Part shown: one piece after another, positions 24,192-36,167 of the stretch | How the letters are laid out: every line of letters starts with the position of its first letter | How positions within the stretch are numbered: position 1 is the stretch's first letter | Assembly: GCA_021234155.1 (NCBI GenBank) | Contig: JAJEKV010000018.1 | Location: 19,763,252 to 19,827,251 of the forward strand | Direction: 5' to 3' | Source of the DNA: Isoetes taiwanensis | Lineage: Eukaryota > Streptophyta > Lycopodiopsida > Isoetales > Isoetaceae | Length of the DNA: 64,000 nucleotides | Program-made: the position numbers and the translations under genes | Notes under the pieces: model-generated | Told to the model about the DNA's origin: nothing | Database searches by the model: none | Seen by the model: the letters and a program-made list of their open reading frames with translations, nothing else

Positions 24192-24329
24192 TGTTGATTC
24201 AGAATGATTCGGAATTAGAATGTCAGTTTTAGGCCATTGTAAGGCCCCATTGTAACTTAAGATCCATTTGAAACATGCAAATGAATTGAATTAAACCATT
24301 AGGAAATAAATAGACCTTAGAACCATGGT

Positions 24330-25100
24330 ACCTTAGGGGGAGAAAAGAAAATAAAAAATGAATCCGTGCTCATTGAGATCCCTGAGGTGGGGATCACCAC
24401 ACGCGATCCCATCCTCCCGATCACCCTTAGAACCATTGGGGAGAAAAAGAAAATACCTCCCATTGCGGGAAAAGAAAAGGGGAATGATCCCATCACTGAT
24501 TAAAATTATAACCTTAGAACCATGGTACCTTAGGGGGAGAAAAGAAAATAAAAAATGAATCCCGTCCGCCAGCTGGAGATCCCGGAGGTGGGGATCACCA
24601 CACGTGATCCCATCCTCCGGGATCACCAGCAGGCGGACGGGATTAAAATTATAACCTTAGAACCATTGTACGTTGGGGAAAAAATAAAAAAAATAATCCC
24701 ATCGCTGCCGGGTGATCCCTGAGGTGGGGATCACCACACGTGATCCCATCCTCCGGATCACCAAAGAAAGCGACGGATTAAAATTATAACCTTAGAACCA
24801 TTGTACGCTGGGGAAAAGAAAATAAAAAAATCCCATCCCCGATCACCAAAGCTCTGGATGGTGATCCCGAGGTGGGGATCACCACACGTGATCCCATCCT
24901 CCCGATCACCAAAGAAGCGGACGGGATTAAAATGATAACCATAGGACCATTGTACCTTAGGGGAGAAAAGAAAATAAAAAATGAATCCGTCCGCTGCCTG
25001 GTGATCCCTGAGGTGGGGATCACCACACGTGATCCCATCCTCCCGATCACCAAAGAAAGGACGGGATTAAAATGATAACCATAGAACCATTGTACCATTT
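24330..25100. repeat. MULE internal array 2: ~140 bp units of nested palindromes
   Basis: Five to six units begin with ACCTTAGAACCATTGTACC and a GGGGAGAAAAGAAAATAAA stretch. Each carries GAGGTGGGGATCACC, ACACGTGATCCCATCC and a second GGATCACC, then GACGGGATTAAAAT. Unit starts near 24511, 24650, 24788, 24935 and 25077 give a period of about 140 bp. The same GGGATCACC core occurs in array 1 and in the terminal repeats. Confidence 0.85.
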
Positions 25101-25556
25101 ACCATTTAAACATTAACATTTAACATTTAAACAAAACATTTAACATTTACCATTTAAACATTACATTTAGTGATATTCGCTCATTGAAAGATTGAGAAAT
25201 AAAAGTCATGTTCTCGATTCGAGAGTCATGTTTCAGTCCCGAATTTGGGCCTCATGGTGCCTTGCATGAGGCCTCCATCTGAAGTTCCTTCCAACTCTTC
25301 CTTGCTTTCTTCACCTTATGTTTTCCAAGTTCTATAACAAAGCTTCACCGTGACAAGCTAGTACCACAATTCACCTCCAAGGTAAGTTCGGTAGAGTTGA
25401 TATATTAGTGCTCGTGCCAACTATGTCATCCATCTTCTCAAGTCTAAAAGTCGAGCTGCCTCATGAGAGAATCAGTTGCAACTAAAATGTTAGGATCTTT
25501 TTTGAGCCCTAGACATCACTCTAGCAATTACCGCCTCAAGGAGGCTCGAGTCTTGT
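25101..25556. other. MULE 3' flank of the transposase gene
   Basis: It starts with a CATTTAAACATTAACATTT simple repeat (25097-25170). The remainder is AT-rich and probably holds the transposase 3' untranslated region (minus strand). No clear poly(A) signal was assigned. Confidence 0.4.
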
Positions 25557-27780
25557 TCAAGTCCACTTGACTGCTTGTTTGCAAGGGAGACTCTTCCCCA
25601 GGCGCATTATCTCAAGCACCTCCGATCCCTCGGTCTCCACAACTCTCTTGCATGGCCAGATTGCTTCCGTGTGGTCCATGCCCCCACCTATTGTCCCATA
25701 TTGGGAACCCAACACCTGTAAGAGATCTTGATCCCTGTAATTGCCAAGCATTTGCATAACTTTCACCTGATGCTTACATAGATTACCCTTGGCTCCCCAA
25801 GGACAATCACAACATGCCCAATTCTTGTGTGCTCCAAAGAACAAAGTACGGCCCCCGTCCAAGAGTGCGCCGGTTTGCACTTCAGCCTCGCCCTCCTCGA
25901 AGTTGGTAATTGTGACTTGTTCGTCGGCAATTCTCCGAGCGCCTCTAATTGCGCACTCTACTATTTGTTCCTGTGAGGTGTTCACTACAAATCCATGTTC
26001 CTTCATAGACCTAGAACATAGCTATATATCAACCATTTGCAAGGTAAGTTTGCAAGGTAAATAGTGATATGTAAATGTTACCTCATATAAGCCATGTGTG
26101 TCTCCACATTGTTAGTGAGAATGTAGAGCAACCAAATCAATTCTCCCGCCCAAGTGCACGCTTACATATGCCTAGGCGCACTTAAGGGCAAAGATGCCAT
26201 GCCTCTATGGCAGCATTGGTCTCTTGATTGGAGTGCATGTACATTCTTGTAGCCAATACCCATTCACAGATGTTCTTAGTCCACTCCTTACTCATGTAGG
26301 CCGACAATTTAGGGTATTGAGGATACTTCCTCACCAACTCTTCCAATCTCTTGATAGCCTCTTTCCTAACAGCTTCCCTGTACTCATGACCATACTCATT
26401 GTCCCCTATAGGACCCTCTGTCTTGTACATTATATTCCCTAGCTCCTTGAACATTTCATTTCTATGCACCTTACTCCTTACATTTTTGCTTAGCCACTTA
26501 ATCCAGGCTCTTCTCACATGCCAAATGCATATTTGCAATGTGCACGCTTTGGGAAAACCTACAAGTGTTAGTGTTAGAAAGTATGCAAGAAAGTATAACT
26601 TGGGGAAAATTGCCGCATCACTTACATTTTTACCGCCTTTGATTTCAAAGACATCGATCGCCGGTATGATGCAAGAAGGGTGCCAGTCCGATCATCCCGC
26701 ATAATGAATCCTTTAGTGCTTTCAACCACTTAGTTATAGCCCTACTTTTTTGAGAATTGGTTATGACATATGCCAATGGCATGCCATTGCAATGGTCATC
26801 GAAGGCAATGAGTGTAAAAAGATAGTACCTGCATAATTGAAACCCTTAGCTGTCATTGCATCTTGAATTTTAAACCAATAGATGTCATTGCATGATTGAA
26901 ACCAACTGCATTAGCCATTTTAAAGTGACTATGGAAAAGAACTAGAATGGAAATGAACTCTTAGAGTGTACCTCTTGTCATTAGTTTTGAAGGTTGCATC
27001 CATGCAAATGGCCCTATTCTTTCCAAATTTCAGCATTGCCTCTCTTTGGATTGGAGTCATCACTCCCAATTGGAACGTGTCACCATGTTCATACAAGAAC
27101 ACGGACTCTAGATGTTGTTGCACCCACATGTTGATGCTAGTGGGAAGGTCTTCATGTAGCTTCCAAGTGTTTCTAACAACACTCTTCTCAATGTTGTAAA
27201 CATCCCGAATCTTCAGCATGTCATCCCTACACAAACTATCCTTGCCATGCACATCTACTTTAAATCTCCACCTCTCCTCGTGCATGTTCATAACACTTCG
27301 TGGGGTGTGCCAATGCACGAGCTTTTCTCTAACCCATTCCCTCAATTCCTGTGAGATCCACGGTGCTAGCTTGAATCTGATACCTTTCTCTACGTCAACA
27401 AATTTACCATGGCAAGGCTCACCTTGGAGATTTCTATGCTCAAACCCATAATAACTAACTTGAGAGCATTCTGGGAGAAGGTAGAGTTGCCTAATGGTAA
27501 AATGGCATTGGCAGCCCCTACGCACACTCTCACCCCTCTCAACTCTTTTTCTCAAGGTGTGCCAGTTGACGTGGTCCATCGGCAACCACGTGAGTGTTCA
27601 AAGTCTTGTCCTGGGGACCATATGTGCACCAGTACCTATTTTGAGTGTTCAAAATTAGTGCATGAAAGTAGTGCATGTACATCTAAGAATTAAATATACT
27701 TCTGCTACAATGTTTTCTACTACATAAACAACAACAACAACAACAGTAAACTAGAGGATAGGGTTTTTTAAATACATACC
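25557..27780 (-). CDS. MULE transposase (MURA-like), five exons
   Basis: Exons on the minus strand, from GT-AG borders: exon 1 ending at 27780 (start unclear, between about 28050 and 28366), exon 2 about 27620-26972, exon 3 26828-26626, exon 4 26558-26082, exon 5 26010-25557. Exon 2 has a zinc-binding CQCHF...H...CHG region and AICMDATFKTNDKR, the first catalytic Asp of MULE transposases. Splicing to exon 3 restores YYLFTLIAFDDHCNGMPLAYV without a break. Exon 4 has FPKACTLQICIWHVRRAW and ETNAAIEAWH. Exon 5 has the SWIM zinc finger CCDCPWGAKGNLCKH. The transposase cuts and pastes the element by binding its terminal repeats. Frame slips occur at the end of exon 3 and at the WHLCP stop in exon 4 (coding resumes as IWLLYILTNNVETHMAYM), so the copy may be inactive or mis-sequenced. 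Confidence 0.85.
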
Positions 27781-28388
27781 TTTTCATAGTCAAATAAGAA
27801 TCCCTGGTTGGCCTCTTTAGCACCCTCTCGGGATTGGAACTCCTTAAGTAGAAGTCCGACCTGGGGGGCACACAATTTCTTTGCTCTCCAAGAATGAAGT
27901 CTTCAACCCGGTTTGTTGGGAGGTAGCAGGTCCACACAAGCATTTCTCCACCTCCCCGCATGCAAGAACTTGGTGCTCTTCCGAAACCAAGTAGGTTGCT
28001 ATGGTCGAAAAATGCCATTAGGGGGTGACTCCACATGTATTTCAAAGACGCAAATGGAATGGCGAAAAAGGAACTTCGGATATATCGCTTTTTACCTCCT
28101 AAAAATGATCTTAAGCGGATAAATACCGTGGCTATCTTCTCCTCCACCCCCAAACGCCCATAGCTGCAAGGGGCCGCTTCAACAGCAAAGAAGAAGCCAC
28201 AGAGAAATTCTCCGTCGCGGCAAAGCGGCCAGCAGAGAAATTCGAAGACAAATGTGCGATCCCTGAGGGTGGTTTCGACGCCCCGTGTGTCCACATCGGA
28301 TGGTTGGTCCGCATGGGGCGACATGTTCAAAACCGCCGCATCGATCATTCCACGCCATTGGGCCACCGTCGATTTTCATGCAAATCGA

Positions 28389-29258
28389 CGTGGGGATCCC
28401 GGAGGAAGGAATCACCACCGAGGTGGTGATCCCGAGGCGGGATAACGAGGCGATATCGGATCGCCGATATCGCCCCACGCTGGTGATCCCGAGGCGAGAG
28501 AACGCCGACATCGTACCGCCGCTATCGCCTTCGTGGGGATCCCGAGGAAGGAATCGCCCCGGCGGTGGGTGATCCCGAGGCCGGATTTCCACGTCCTCGA
28601 GGCCGCCCGAAGCCGCCATGGTGGTGGATCCGAGGCCGGATCGCATGTGATATCGGTGGTCGAGCGGCCACGTTGATGGCTTATCCGAGGAGGGGATCAT
28701 ACACACCTGGCCGACATTCGGGCGCGGTTATCCTTGCGATCCCCGAGGTGAGAACGCGTCGATATCGGTCCGGCCTTCTGGTGATCCCGAGGAAGGAATC
28801 GGGTCGGGCGGTGGGGTGATCCCGAGGCCGGGATTTCCACGGGTGTTCGAGGTCACCGGCCCGCGCCATGGTGGTGATCCCGAGGTCGATCGTGGCGGAT
28901 ATCGGTGGCCGAGATCGCCACGCCGATGGCGATCTCCGTGAGGAGGGGATCACACACACGGCCGATATCGGGGCGCGGTTATCGGCCAGGGCTTGGTGAT
29001 CCCGGAGGCAGGGATCAGGCGTCGGTGATTCCGGAGGGCGGGATCAGGCGTTGGTGATACCGGAGGCGGGGAACACCACGGACGGCCCGGATGTGTCGCG
29101 TGGCCGGACGGCCCAGATTTATGCAGGACCCCTCACGTGTGTCAGTACGGCGAAACGGGGGGTCCTGAAACGGATTCCGTCGAGCCCTGGCGGTGATACC
29201 GGAGGACGGTTTTTTTACCTCCGGGATCCCCGAAACCAGGGTAAGACTATCCTGAGCC
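28389..29258 (-). repeat. MULE right terminal inverted repeat with GGTGATCCC arrays
   Basis: GC-rich, about 870 bp. It carries about nine copies of GGTGATCCCGAGG, the reverse complement of the left-end motif. It begins after a short leader in which the transposase transcript is expected to start. It ends GGTAAGACTATCC TGAGCC, followed by the 9-bp target copy. Confidence 0.85.
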
Positions 29259-30149
29259 GGCGATGGCTATGGCGACCTAATCCGGTGGTATAGAGCAAGG
29301 TGGTCAGCTCTGACGAGCCTCTATGGCTGTATAGGCCACTAGTGGCGCCGCCCACTGCCCCACTCTGCCCGCCCCTGCTTCTCTGCCGCCTTCCATTCCC
29401 TCGCGTTTTTCTTTCCTTCCCTTTTTTTTACAGCGAAGTGTGCAAGTTCCTTGCTGTATGCACCTCTTTTTTGGCCTCTTTTTGGGGCGCGGGGTGCCTT
29501 GGACCTCTCCTTCGGATAGCGCTCTAATCCGCCGGAGTTGGTGATTCAAAGGGAGGTTTTTCTTCAGGATTGTTTGAGATCGCCTCCTTTCAGGTTGAAT
29601 TTGGCCTCGTTTTGGTGGGTTTTTCTTTTCCGCGCTTCGTTTTGATGCAGGTTTTGGTAGATTGGGATCTGCCCCTTTTCTGAAGAGGTTATGTTTATCC
29701 GTTTTTTGGGGAGATCGGAGCTTTTATATTGATTCAACGTCTTTGGATAACGCGATAAATCGTTCCTTTTGCTACTGCTTAGAAGATTGCTATTTGATCC
29801 GATTTACGGTTGCGGTTTGTACTTGTAAATGTGGTAAGAAGAATGTACTATACGTGATCCTTAGAGCGGAAGAAAAACTGGAGTCAGCATATCTGTATCT
29901 GCTTATCCGGAGGAAACAGCAATATCATCCGTGTAAATATCCTTCCCTGAAGTTCTTACTTGAAGGCTTTTTGTGTTTGTATCCCGTGTTGTGACTTGTA
30001 TGCATATCCCTGCTAAGATTAGACGACATAGTGGTCAGTTATGCAACTTGATAGTGTAATAGCATAAAAAGAGGATCTTTTCGTTGGAAGGTTTGGTTCA
30101 TCCCAGGTTAACAGAGGTTCCAAGATCCGCTTTGTTCTTTTGAATCTGT
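29259..30149 (+). promoter_or_regulatory. Upstream region and leader of the ERF gene, bordered by the MULE
   Basis: Only 891 bp separate the MULE end from the ERF start codon. A pyrimidine-rich stretch (TTCCTTCCC and neighbours, 29390-29430) is typical of plant leaders. No single TATA box stands out. The MULE insertion therefore defines the distal promoter of this gene. Confidence 0.45.
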
Positions 30150-30941
30150 ATGGCACCCAAAAAAGAGCCCCAGCAGGAGAAGACCAAGGGTTCTAAAATT
30201 ATGAGATTTAGAGGAGTAAGGAAAAGGCCTTGGGGACGATTTGCTGCAGAGATCAGAGATCCGGTAAAAAAATCTAGAGTGTGGCTTGGAACTTTTAACA
30301 CGGCAGAAGAGGCAGCACATGCCTATGACAATGCTGCTAGGGCTCTGAGGGGAGCAAAGGCGAAGACCAACTTCTCGGTTCCCTATGATGATCAAAGTAC
30401 CAGCCATAGCAGCACAGTGGAGTCTTGGAGTGGCCCTAAACTCAGGCCTGCTGATCCATCTAGAATCATCCATAAGGCAAGTAGTTGCTTGAAATCTAAA
30501 CCTAAGTTCGAAAGCGTTCTTCCAGTGCAGAATCCTTTGGTGCTTGTAGATGATTATATTAATGCTGTTCCTAGAACAGTAGGACAGTTTGTGCCTGGGC
30601 AGAGTCCATGGGAATGGTTGTCTGGCTTTCCTACAAGTCAAGGATTAGTTTTTGAAGCTGCGCCTTATATGTCAAAAGTGAGTGCTCTGATGCATTTTGG
30701 TGATGGAAGCCAATCTTGGAGAGGCCGTGATATCAGACAGCAAGCATTTGAGACCAATGACTGCCAGAGTGATTGTGATTCCTCTTCATCTGTTGTGGAT
30801 AATACAGAATTTAGTCCAGAGGAAGAGAAGCCCCAACGACGTAATCATTTGTTTTTGGATCTGAACTTGCCACCTCCAGAGTACTATGATATGGAGAGAC
30901 TGCCACCAGAGGAGGAAAGCAGACTGATTTTACATCTTTAG
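30150..30941 (+). CDS. AP2/ERF transcription factor with EAR repression motif
   Basis: Single exon, 263 residues, intact. Residues about 19-76 form one AP2 domain: [20 protein letters not shown], then [19 protein letters not shown] and [14 protein letters not shown]. The Ala and Asp of AAEIRDP are the ERF-type (not DREB-type) residues, which bind GCC-box promoters. Near the C-terminus (about residue 236) LDLNLPPPE is an EAR motif of the DLNxxP kind, which recruits co-repressors, so this is probably a nuclear repressor of the group VIII ERF kind. The short basic N-terminus and acidic Ser-rich middle fit the family length. The start follows TTTGAATCTGT and is the first ATG of the open frame. 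Confidence 0.93.
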   Translation: MAPKKEPQQEKTKGSKIMRFRGVRKRPWGRFAAEIRDPVKKSRVWLGTFNTAEEAAHAYDNAARALRGAKAKTNFSVPYDDQSTSHSSTVESWSGPKLRPADPSRIIHKASSCLKSKPKFESVLPVQNPLVLVDDYINAVPRTVGQFVPGQSPWEWLSGFPTSQGLVFEAAPYMSKVSALMHFGDGSQSWRGRDIRQQAFETNDCQSDCDSSSSVVDNTEFSPEEEKPQRRNHLFLDLNLPPPEYYDMERLPPEEESRLILHL

Positions 30942-31890
30942 TGGTTTTCGTATTGGCAGGCAGGATTGTAAGCTGAATTTCTGTCTAAGCTTTCTTGACA
31001 TAACCACTTATGCAGTTAGGTACACCACCAATCTGAAATGGTGAAACCATGTGGCAAATTTTTCTTGATTTATATCCTGGAGGTTTTACAAGATAAGATG
31101 TCTATCCGCATCATAAGTATCTAACAGTTAACTGTATGTGTTGATTCATAAATAGACTAGACGTCATATTGATCATATGATTAGGGGATGTGGAGTTCCA
31201 AGATGAATGTTGCCCTGATGCATACTCCCTTTTGTACATATTTTGGAGTTGCTTCTGCTGTCAACCATTGTATATGGGTTTTTATGGACAATAGCTGTGC
31301 TTCAGTTACCTTGGAAGCATCGAGAGAAGAGAATTAGCTTTTGCTACGTTTTGATCTTATGTCTATCTTGTTTTGAGGTAGGAGGAAAGGCATGTCTTTA
31401 AGATTTTTTGCTGAAGAATTTTAAAATGCCTCTGTATGAGCATAGGGGCCTTGCTTTCTTTTCTGGCGTTCAGTTATTTCACGTGCAGGCAAATCATTCC
31501 ACCAGCTTTTACCAGCCATCAGCTCTGCTTCTGTTTTCGAAATTAAACAATACAAAAAAGACTTATGTAACGTCCCATCTGCAGATTGTTTCTGTAACCG
31601 GTCTTTTGTGTGGGAAATTTACAAATCAACAGAGTAAATGTCAGGTGGCGCCTTTTCCGACCCTCGTCCCATTCAATCGACAATGTTCTTTTAGAGAACC
31701 TTGAACTCAATCCTCGTTTATTTTTGCCTGCAATTCTAGAGTTTAGCCTATGAATTCTTAAGAGTTTAGACTTGTCAGGTGAAGCCTTCAATCAAGGCCT
31801 TCCAATCCCGTTACTATATAAGGTGCTGGAGCTTTAGAGTTACATACTCGAAGCAAGCGCATCAGCTCAAAAACGGTGAGTGCATTCATC
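30942..31890. other. ERF 3' flank
   Basis: No gene. It contains the probable 3' untranslated region of the ERF gene and AT-rich spacer. Confidence 0.5.
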
Positions 31891-31894
31891 CTCA

Positions 31895-32930
31895 AAAAAG
31901 TAGAGTAATCGTCAAATTGGGTATGATCTACCATCATGAAACCCAATTGGACCTTCCAGTTGGTAAGCACATTATTAGCTGTAAGTGGGTGTTTAAAATC
32001 AAATTTCATGCTGATGGAACAGTTTCAAAGCACAAGGCTATATTTGTAGCCAAGAGTTCTGTGCAAAAAAAAGGCTTAGATTATGATGAAGTCTTTGCTC
32101 TCATAGCCAGAATGTCCACTATTAGATCATTTATAGCTCCTGCTGCGATGAAAAGTTGGTCAATGTTTCAAATGGACATTAAGTTTGCTTTTTTGAATGG
32201 GGATTTAGAGGAGGAGGTCTATATGACTCAACCTCCAGGATTTGTTGTTCAAGGAAAGGAGCATCTGGTTTGTCATTTGAAGAAAAGCATTTATGGCTTC
32301 AAGCAGACCCCAAGATATTGGCATGCAAAAATTAACGCTTTCTTTCTAGAGCAGGGGTTCAGCAGAAGTTCAACAAAGTCCAATCTTTACTACAAATCAC
32401 ATGATGGTCGAATGTGCATTGTGGTTTTGTATGTTGATGATTTGATAAGCACAGGAGATGCTGATGTGCTAATTTCTACACTGAAGTCGAAGTTATCTTC
32501 GACCTTCAAAATGACTGACCTTGGTCTTATGCATTACTACTTAGGTGTAGGAAGTGTGGTAGCACACTGACGACATCTCTATCTTTCTCAGTAGAAAATA
32601 TGTTAAGTAACTGTTGCAGTAGTATCATATGCAAGTTTGCAAGGTTGTGGCAAGCTCCTTTGACCTAGAAACTAGACTTAACTTGATTTCGATGCTGAAG
32701 AGTATGATCCCACTAGGGGTGCGAATATATCTCACAGTCACTAGACCTGATAACTCTTTTATTGTGGGAGTGCTGAGCAGATTTATGAGCAATTCCAGGT
32801 AGTTGCACTGGAAGGCTGCTAATAGACTATTGGCACATTTGACAAAGACTTCACAAGGTCCCTTTATCAGAGGTCATCTAATTTCGAGCTGACAGTCTTT
32901 GTTGATGCCGATCATTTCAAGATGAACTAT
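31895..32930 (+). pseudogene. Ty1/copia reverse transcriptase and RNase H remnant
   Basis: The frame to 32567 reads as copia reverse transcriptase: ISCKWVFKIKFHADGTVSKH, DYDEVFALIARMSTIR, FQMDIKFAFLNGDLEEEVYM, KKSIYGFKQTPRYWH, and the polymerase motif VVLYVDDLI. After the stop at 32568, shifted frames continue with YLTVTRPDNSF, GVLSRFMSN and FELTVFVDADH, the start of the RNase H part. gag, protease, integrase and both LTRs were not found near it, so this is a truncated dead copy. Confidence 0.9.
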
Positions 32931-34057
32931 GCTCAAACCAATTCATTTTATATACCCAAGAATTAAACTCACTCCACACAAACTAAACTCGTTAATACTT
33001 CTCATGGTCCAATTACCCTATAAAAGTTTTACAAACAAATGCTAAAGGTTACAACCAGACTCAAGGAAAGTCAAAATAACAAGGTTTTAAAGGCAGGAGA
33101 TACACAAGGGTTGAGGCAAAATTGCAAAGATAAAGGCAATGTTAAGGGAAAAGGATCCTTTTAATCTAAGAGGAAAGCCCTTCTTAATTGCGGATCAGAA
33201 AGCTTTGTGCCTTCCTCCTTTATCATTTTTCTCGATCTTAATTTCTTTGTTTATTGCTATACGGCATTAGCACCTACTGTAGATAAAATAGATAATACAA
33301 GATTATCTGGTTGTAGGTGATAATTCGGGTTTGCGGTACCGCTTGTTTGGAGCATGCAGCGAATTGAAACACCCTCGATGGTTTTTTGAATGGAGAAGAA
33401 ATTTGTAGCTGCAACTTAATGACTTCCATTCGTATCTTCATATCTTTATAACTTCTCTTCATATCTTGATCTTCATATCTTGCTCTTCATATAGCTTGTT
33501 CTTCATATCTTCTGTAGAGTTCATTTCAGATTCTAAAAGGTAATTATTGTTTTATTTTTGGTTCCCTATAAAGATAGGTATATATGGATAATTCAAAAGG
33601 AACTTTGCATGTCTTGTAGCCAAAGCTATTTTTCAAGTTTTAACTCAAGGCAAGGATTATTATTCTAGCTAAATAAATTTCAGGAGTTAACTTTAGTTAA
33701 TGTGACGAGCCTGCCGAGTTGACCCTCCAGGCAACTCGGGATCTTGTCAAAACTTGCACATTCTAGCTTTTTAATGGTGGTGAAGAATTGAATCTTCCTT
33801 TTGCACAATTGAAACTTAAACCATTACTAGAAATCCATCCTTGCTGAGATACAATATAATTACCACTGTCCATCAGGGATACAAATTCAAAGGATGTACT
33901 ATCCACAATACCCTCAATGTGTATGCATAAATACTGCTAAGCAAGCTAAACTAAAGCTTTTTTATCTCCATATCACAACCACGATCCTCAGCTATATTGC
34001 TGCCATCCGTGCAACCACTTCCTTGCTTGTCCACTGCACATGCACTCACTGGGGTTA
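32931..34057. repeat. Spacer with TCTTCATATCT repeats
   Basis: No gene. At 33435-33515 a motif TCTTCATATCTT (with variants ATAACTTC, TGCTCTTCATAT) is repeated about seven times. A small hairpin CCGAGTTG/CAACTCGG lies at 33714-33739. Confidence 0.6.
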
Positions 34058-36167
34058 GTCCTCGTGACTAAGTGGGGATCCCTGGCTGCCTCTGCATGCA
34101 TGGAAATACTCTGCAAATCTTGGATAAGCATAAACACAGACGAAAAATCCTACGTGAGTACTGTGCTAAGATAATGACAACATAATCCAAGGAAATACCA
34201 AACATGTACATGAGAAGTAAAGACATACCAAACCATCATGAAGCATAGCTCCGGGACAATGAAAAGCTCAGCCAGCCTATATGCAGACCATGTTAGCAGA
34301 GAAATGCCCAGCCAGCTCACATTTCGAGCCCCGTTGGCAGAGTTGGTGGGGTGAACCTCGTATGCGCATACCCTTCCCAGCCCACGTCTGGCGCTGGAGG
34401 ACCTCTTACTATGGAGTCATAGAGGTGACGTAGCATCCCTGCCAGGAGAACTACACCCGGTGTCACAGACACAAGAATACCACATAGAACACAGATGAAC
34501 ATGAGCATGCCGGAGCAACCTAGGCCACCGAACCAAGAAGCCCGACCCCGGAGGATCCAAGAGACATCAAAACCAAGACAATAGTGGAACAATGTCAAAG
34601 ACTGAGACATGTGACATTCGTTAGATTATCTATGACTACAGGTGCCTAGATCATAATCTGCCCCTTGTTGAAGTTGCCCATACATATTGAAGTAGCTTAT
34701 TCAATGCTCCTTACAATGACATCTAAGTAGATTCAATACTTAGCATTTCCTCAAAGATCAAGCTTACACTAAAGAAATTCCCCATAAGGAATGCAACTTC
34801 ACATTAGCTTCTGTTAAATCCATTAACCATAATAACTTACCATACTTCTTACATGCAATTCTTTTGTCAATTCATCCAATACCATGTCGGAGTAGCTAAA
34901 CAAGTGATGAAGACCTAATGATCCAAATAAGACGATGTAGCATGCTTAGAATCCAACACTACTAACTTAAAAAACAATATAACCTAATGTCTGCAACTGC
35001 ATATAATCCTTGCCACGTGATCCTGAACCATAGCTCCATCTCTAAAAGCCAAAGCAACCTAGATGGCACAATGCTTGAGCTTCATGTTCAACTTATCAAT
35101 TAGCTACCCAGATGCTCATATTCTCCTTTACTCCTATCAAGCAGGATCTAAGAGCCATCTTAGAGGTCAACCTGTCATGTTCTTTACCATTTTAGAGTTA
35201 TCAATCTTTATATTTCATACTAATTTAGTTAGATTACAATCATTTCAAGTAATGCATTTCCTTACTATTACAATTCTTGTGACTATCATGAGCAATCTGT
35301 GGTAGTCTTCACTGATTCCATCCACATGCAAGGGAACTGAGCCCCATTCCAAATGTTTATTCTTTAATTAAGTCCTTAGGTTAGCAACAAAATCGTAAAC
35401 CAAGCAAATATAGAAACAACTCAACCAAATAAATATAAACAACGAAAAAAGAAACGTGATCGGTTAGTTCCAAAACTTGTAGACGTCCAGCAAAGAAGGT
35501 TCAAGACATGCCAATTCTGTGGATTGAAGCTAGCTTGGCACTTTTCAAGTAAATTCAAATCTTCTTGACTTAGAATTAGCCTTTCCAGATAGGTTTCATT
35601 GACTGGTTACCATCCATAGCCTTATGAGTCTCCAACAATCTCATAATTTATCATATGCACATGCAAGAATCATGTACAAACTAATCATAGGAGCTCATAG
35701 CATTTCAATTGATCAAAAGCAAAACCCCACCTGAGAATTTCTTCATGCATAGACCTCTGGATCCATTCTCCTTGCTTGCACCTCAAAAGATCGCCTTGTA
35801 GCTCCAAGAATCAAACTGCAGAAAAAGATACATAGTGCAGTCAATTCTGAACCTGCGTCACTATTTCTGTCATAACTTTTGCATACAGATGAATTTTGGG
35901 CTGATCAGACCCATTCCGGAAGCTTACTCAGAATCCCTTAAAGTAAAAGAAAAATCATTAAAAAAGGATCTCTGTTCACCGAGATATGATGCTTCACATT
36001 TCGGGCTCCCGAACTGCCCAGAGTTGCTCTCTACCTTCATGCTCTGCAACCATCCTTTCTCCAAAGAGACAAAACCTTGAACTCAAGTTGCATACATGTT
36101 ATACATGTGTACATACGTACATAAGTACGTATACTGGCCCATCAAGTGCCCAGGTCTGTTACAGTCT
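34058..36167 (-). repeat. 3' LTR of the non-coding element
   Basis: The minus-strand LTR starts TGTAACAGACCTGGGC (right edge) and ends CACGAGGAC (left edge). It contains a 97-codon minus-strand frame (34317-34610) that is broken in the other LTR, so it is probably not a gene. Confidence 0.85.

Larger units (their letters stand above)
18507..29258 (-). mobile_element. Complete giant Mutator-like element (MULE), 10.75 kb
   Basis: The two ends are inverted copies of each other. From GATAGTCTTACC inward, the left end (18507-19446) matches the reverse complement of the right end (28389-29258), including the landmark CACACGTGAGGGGTC. GGCGATGGC occurs exactly at 18498-18506 and at 29259-29267, a 9-bp target duplication, the class used by Mutator-like elements. 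Inside are a MULE transposase (minus strand, 25557-27780), a ULP1-like protease (plus strand, about 20.2-22.1 kb) and a small unknown gene (23594-24191), with two palindrome-rich arrays around the last. MULEs carrying ULP1 proteases are known in plants as Kaonashi (KI) elements. Confidence 0.9.

Noticed and set aside
22569-25098. Minus- and plus-strand frames with repeated GDPHLRD or VVIPTSG peptides
   Set aside because: These are translations of the palindrome arrays.
27683-28366. 227-codon minus-strand frame taken as a separate gene
   Set aside because: Its middle part fits as the first exon of the transposase, with a donor at 27779. The rest runs into the terminal repeat and intron sequence.
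30108-30641. 177-codon minus-strand frame over the ERF gene
   Set aside because: Antisense shadow of the ERF coding sequence.
34317-34610. 97-codon minus-strand frame in the LTR
   Set aside because: The corresponding frame in the other LTR is broken, and no domain is seen.
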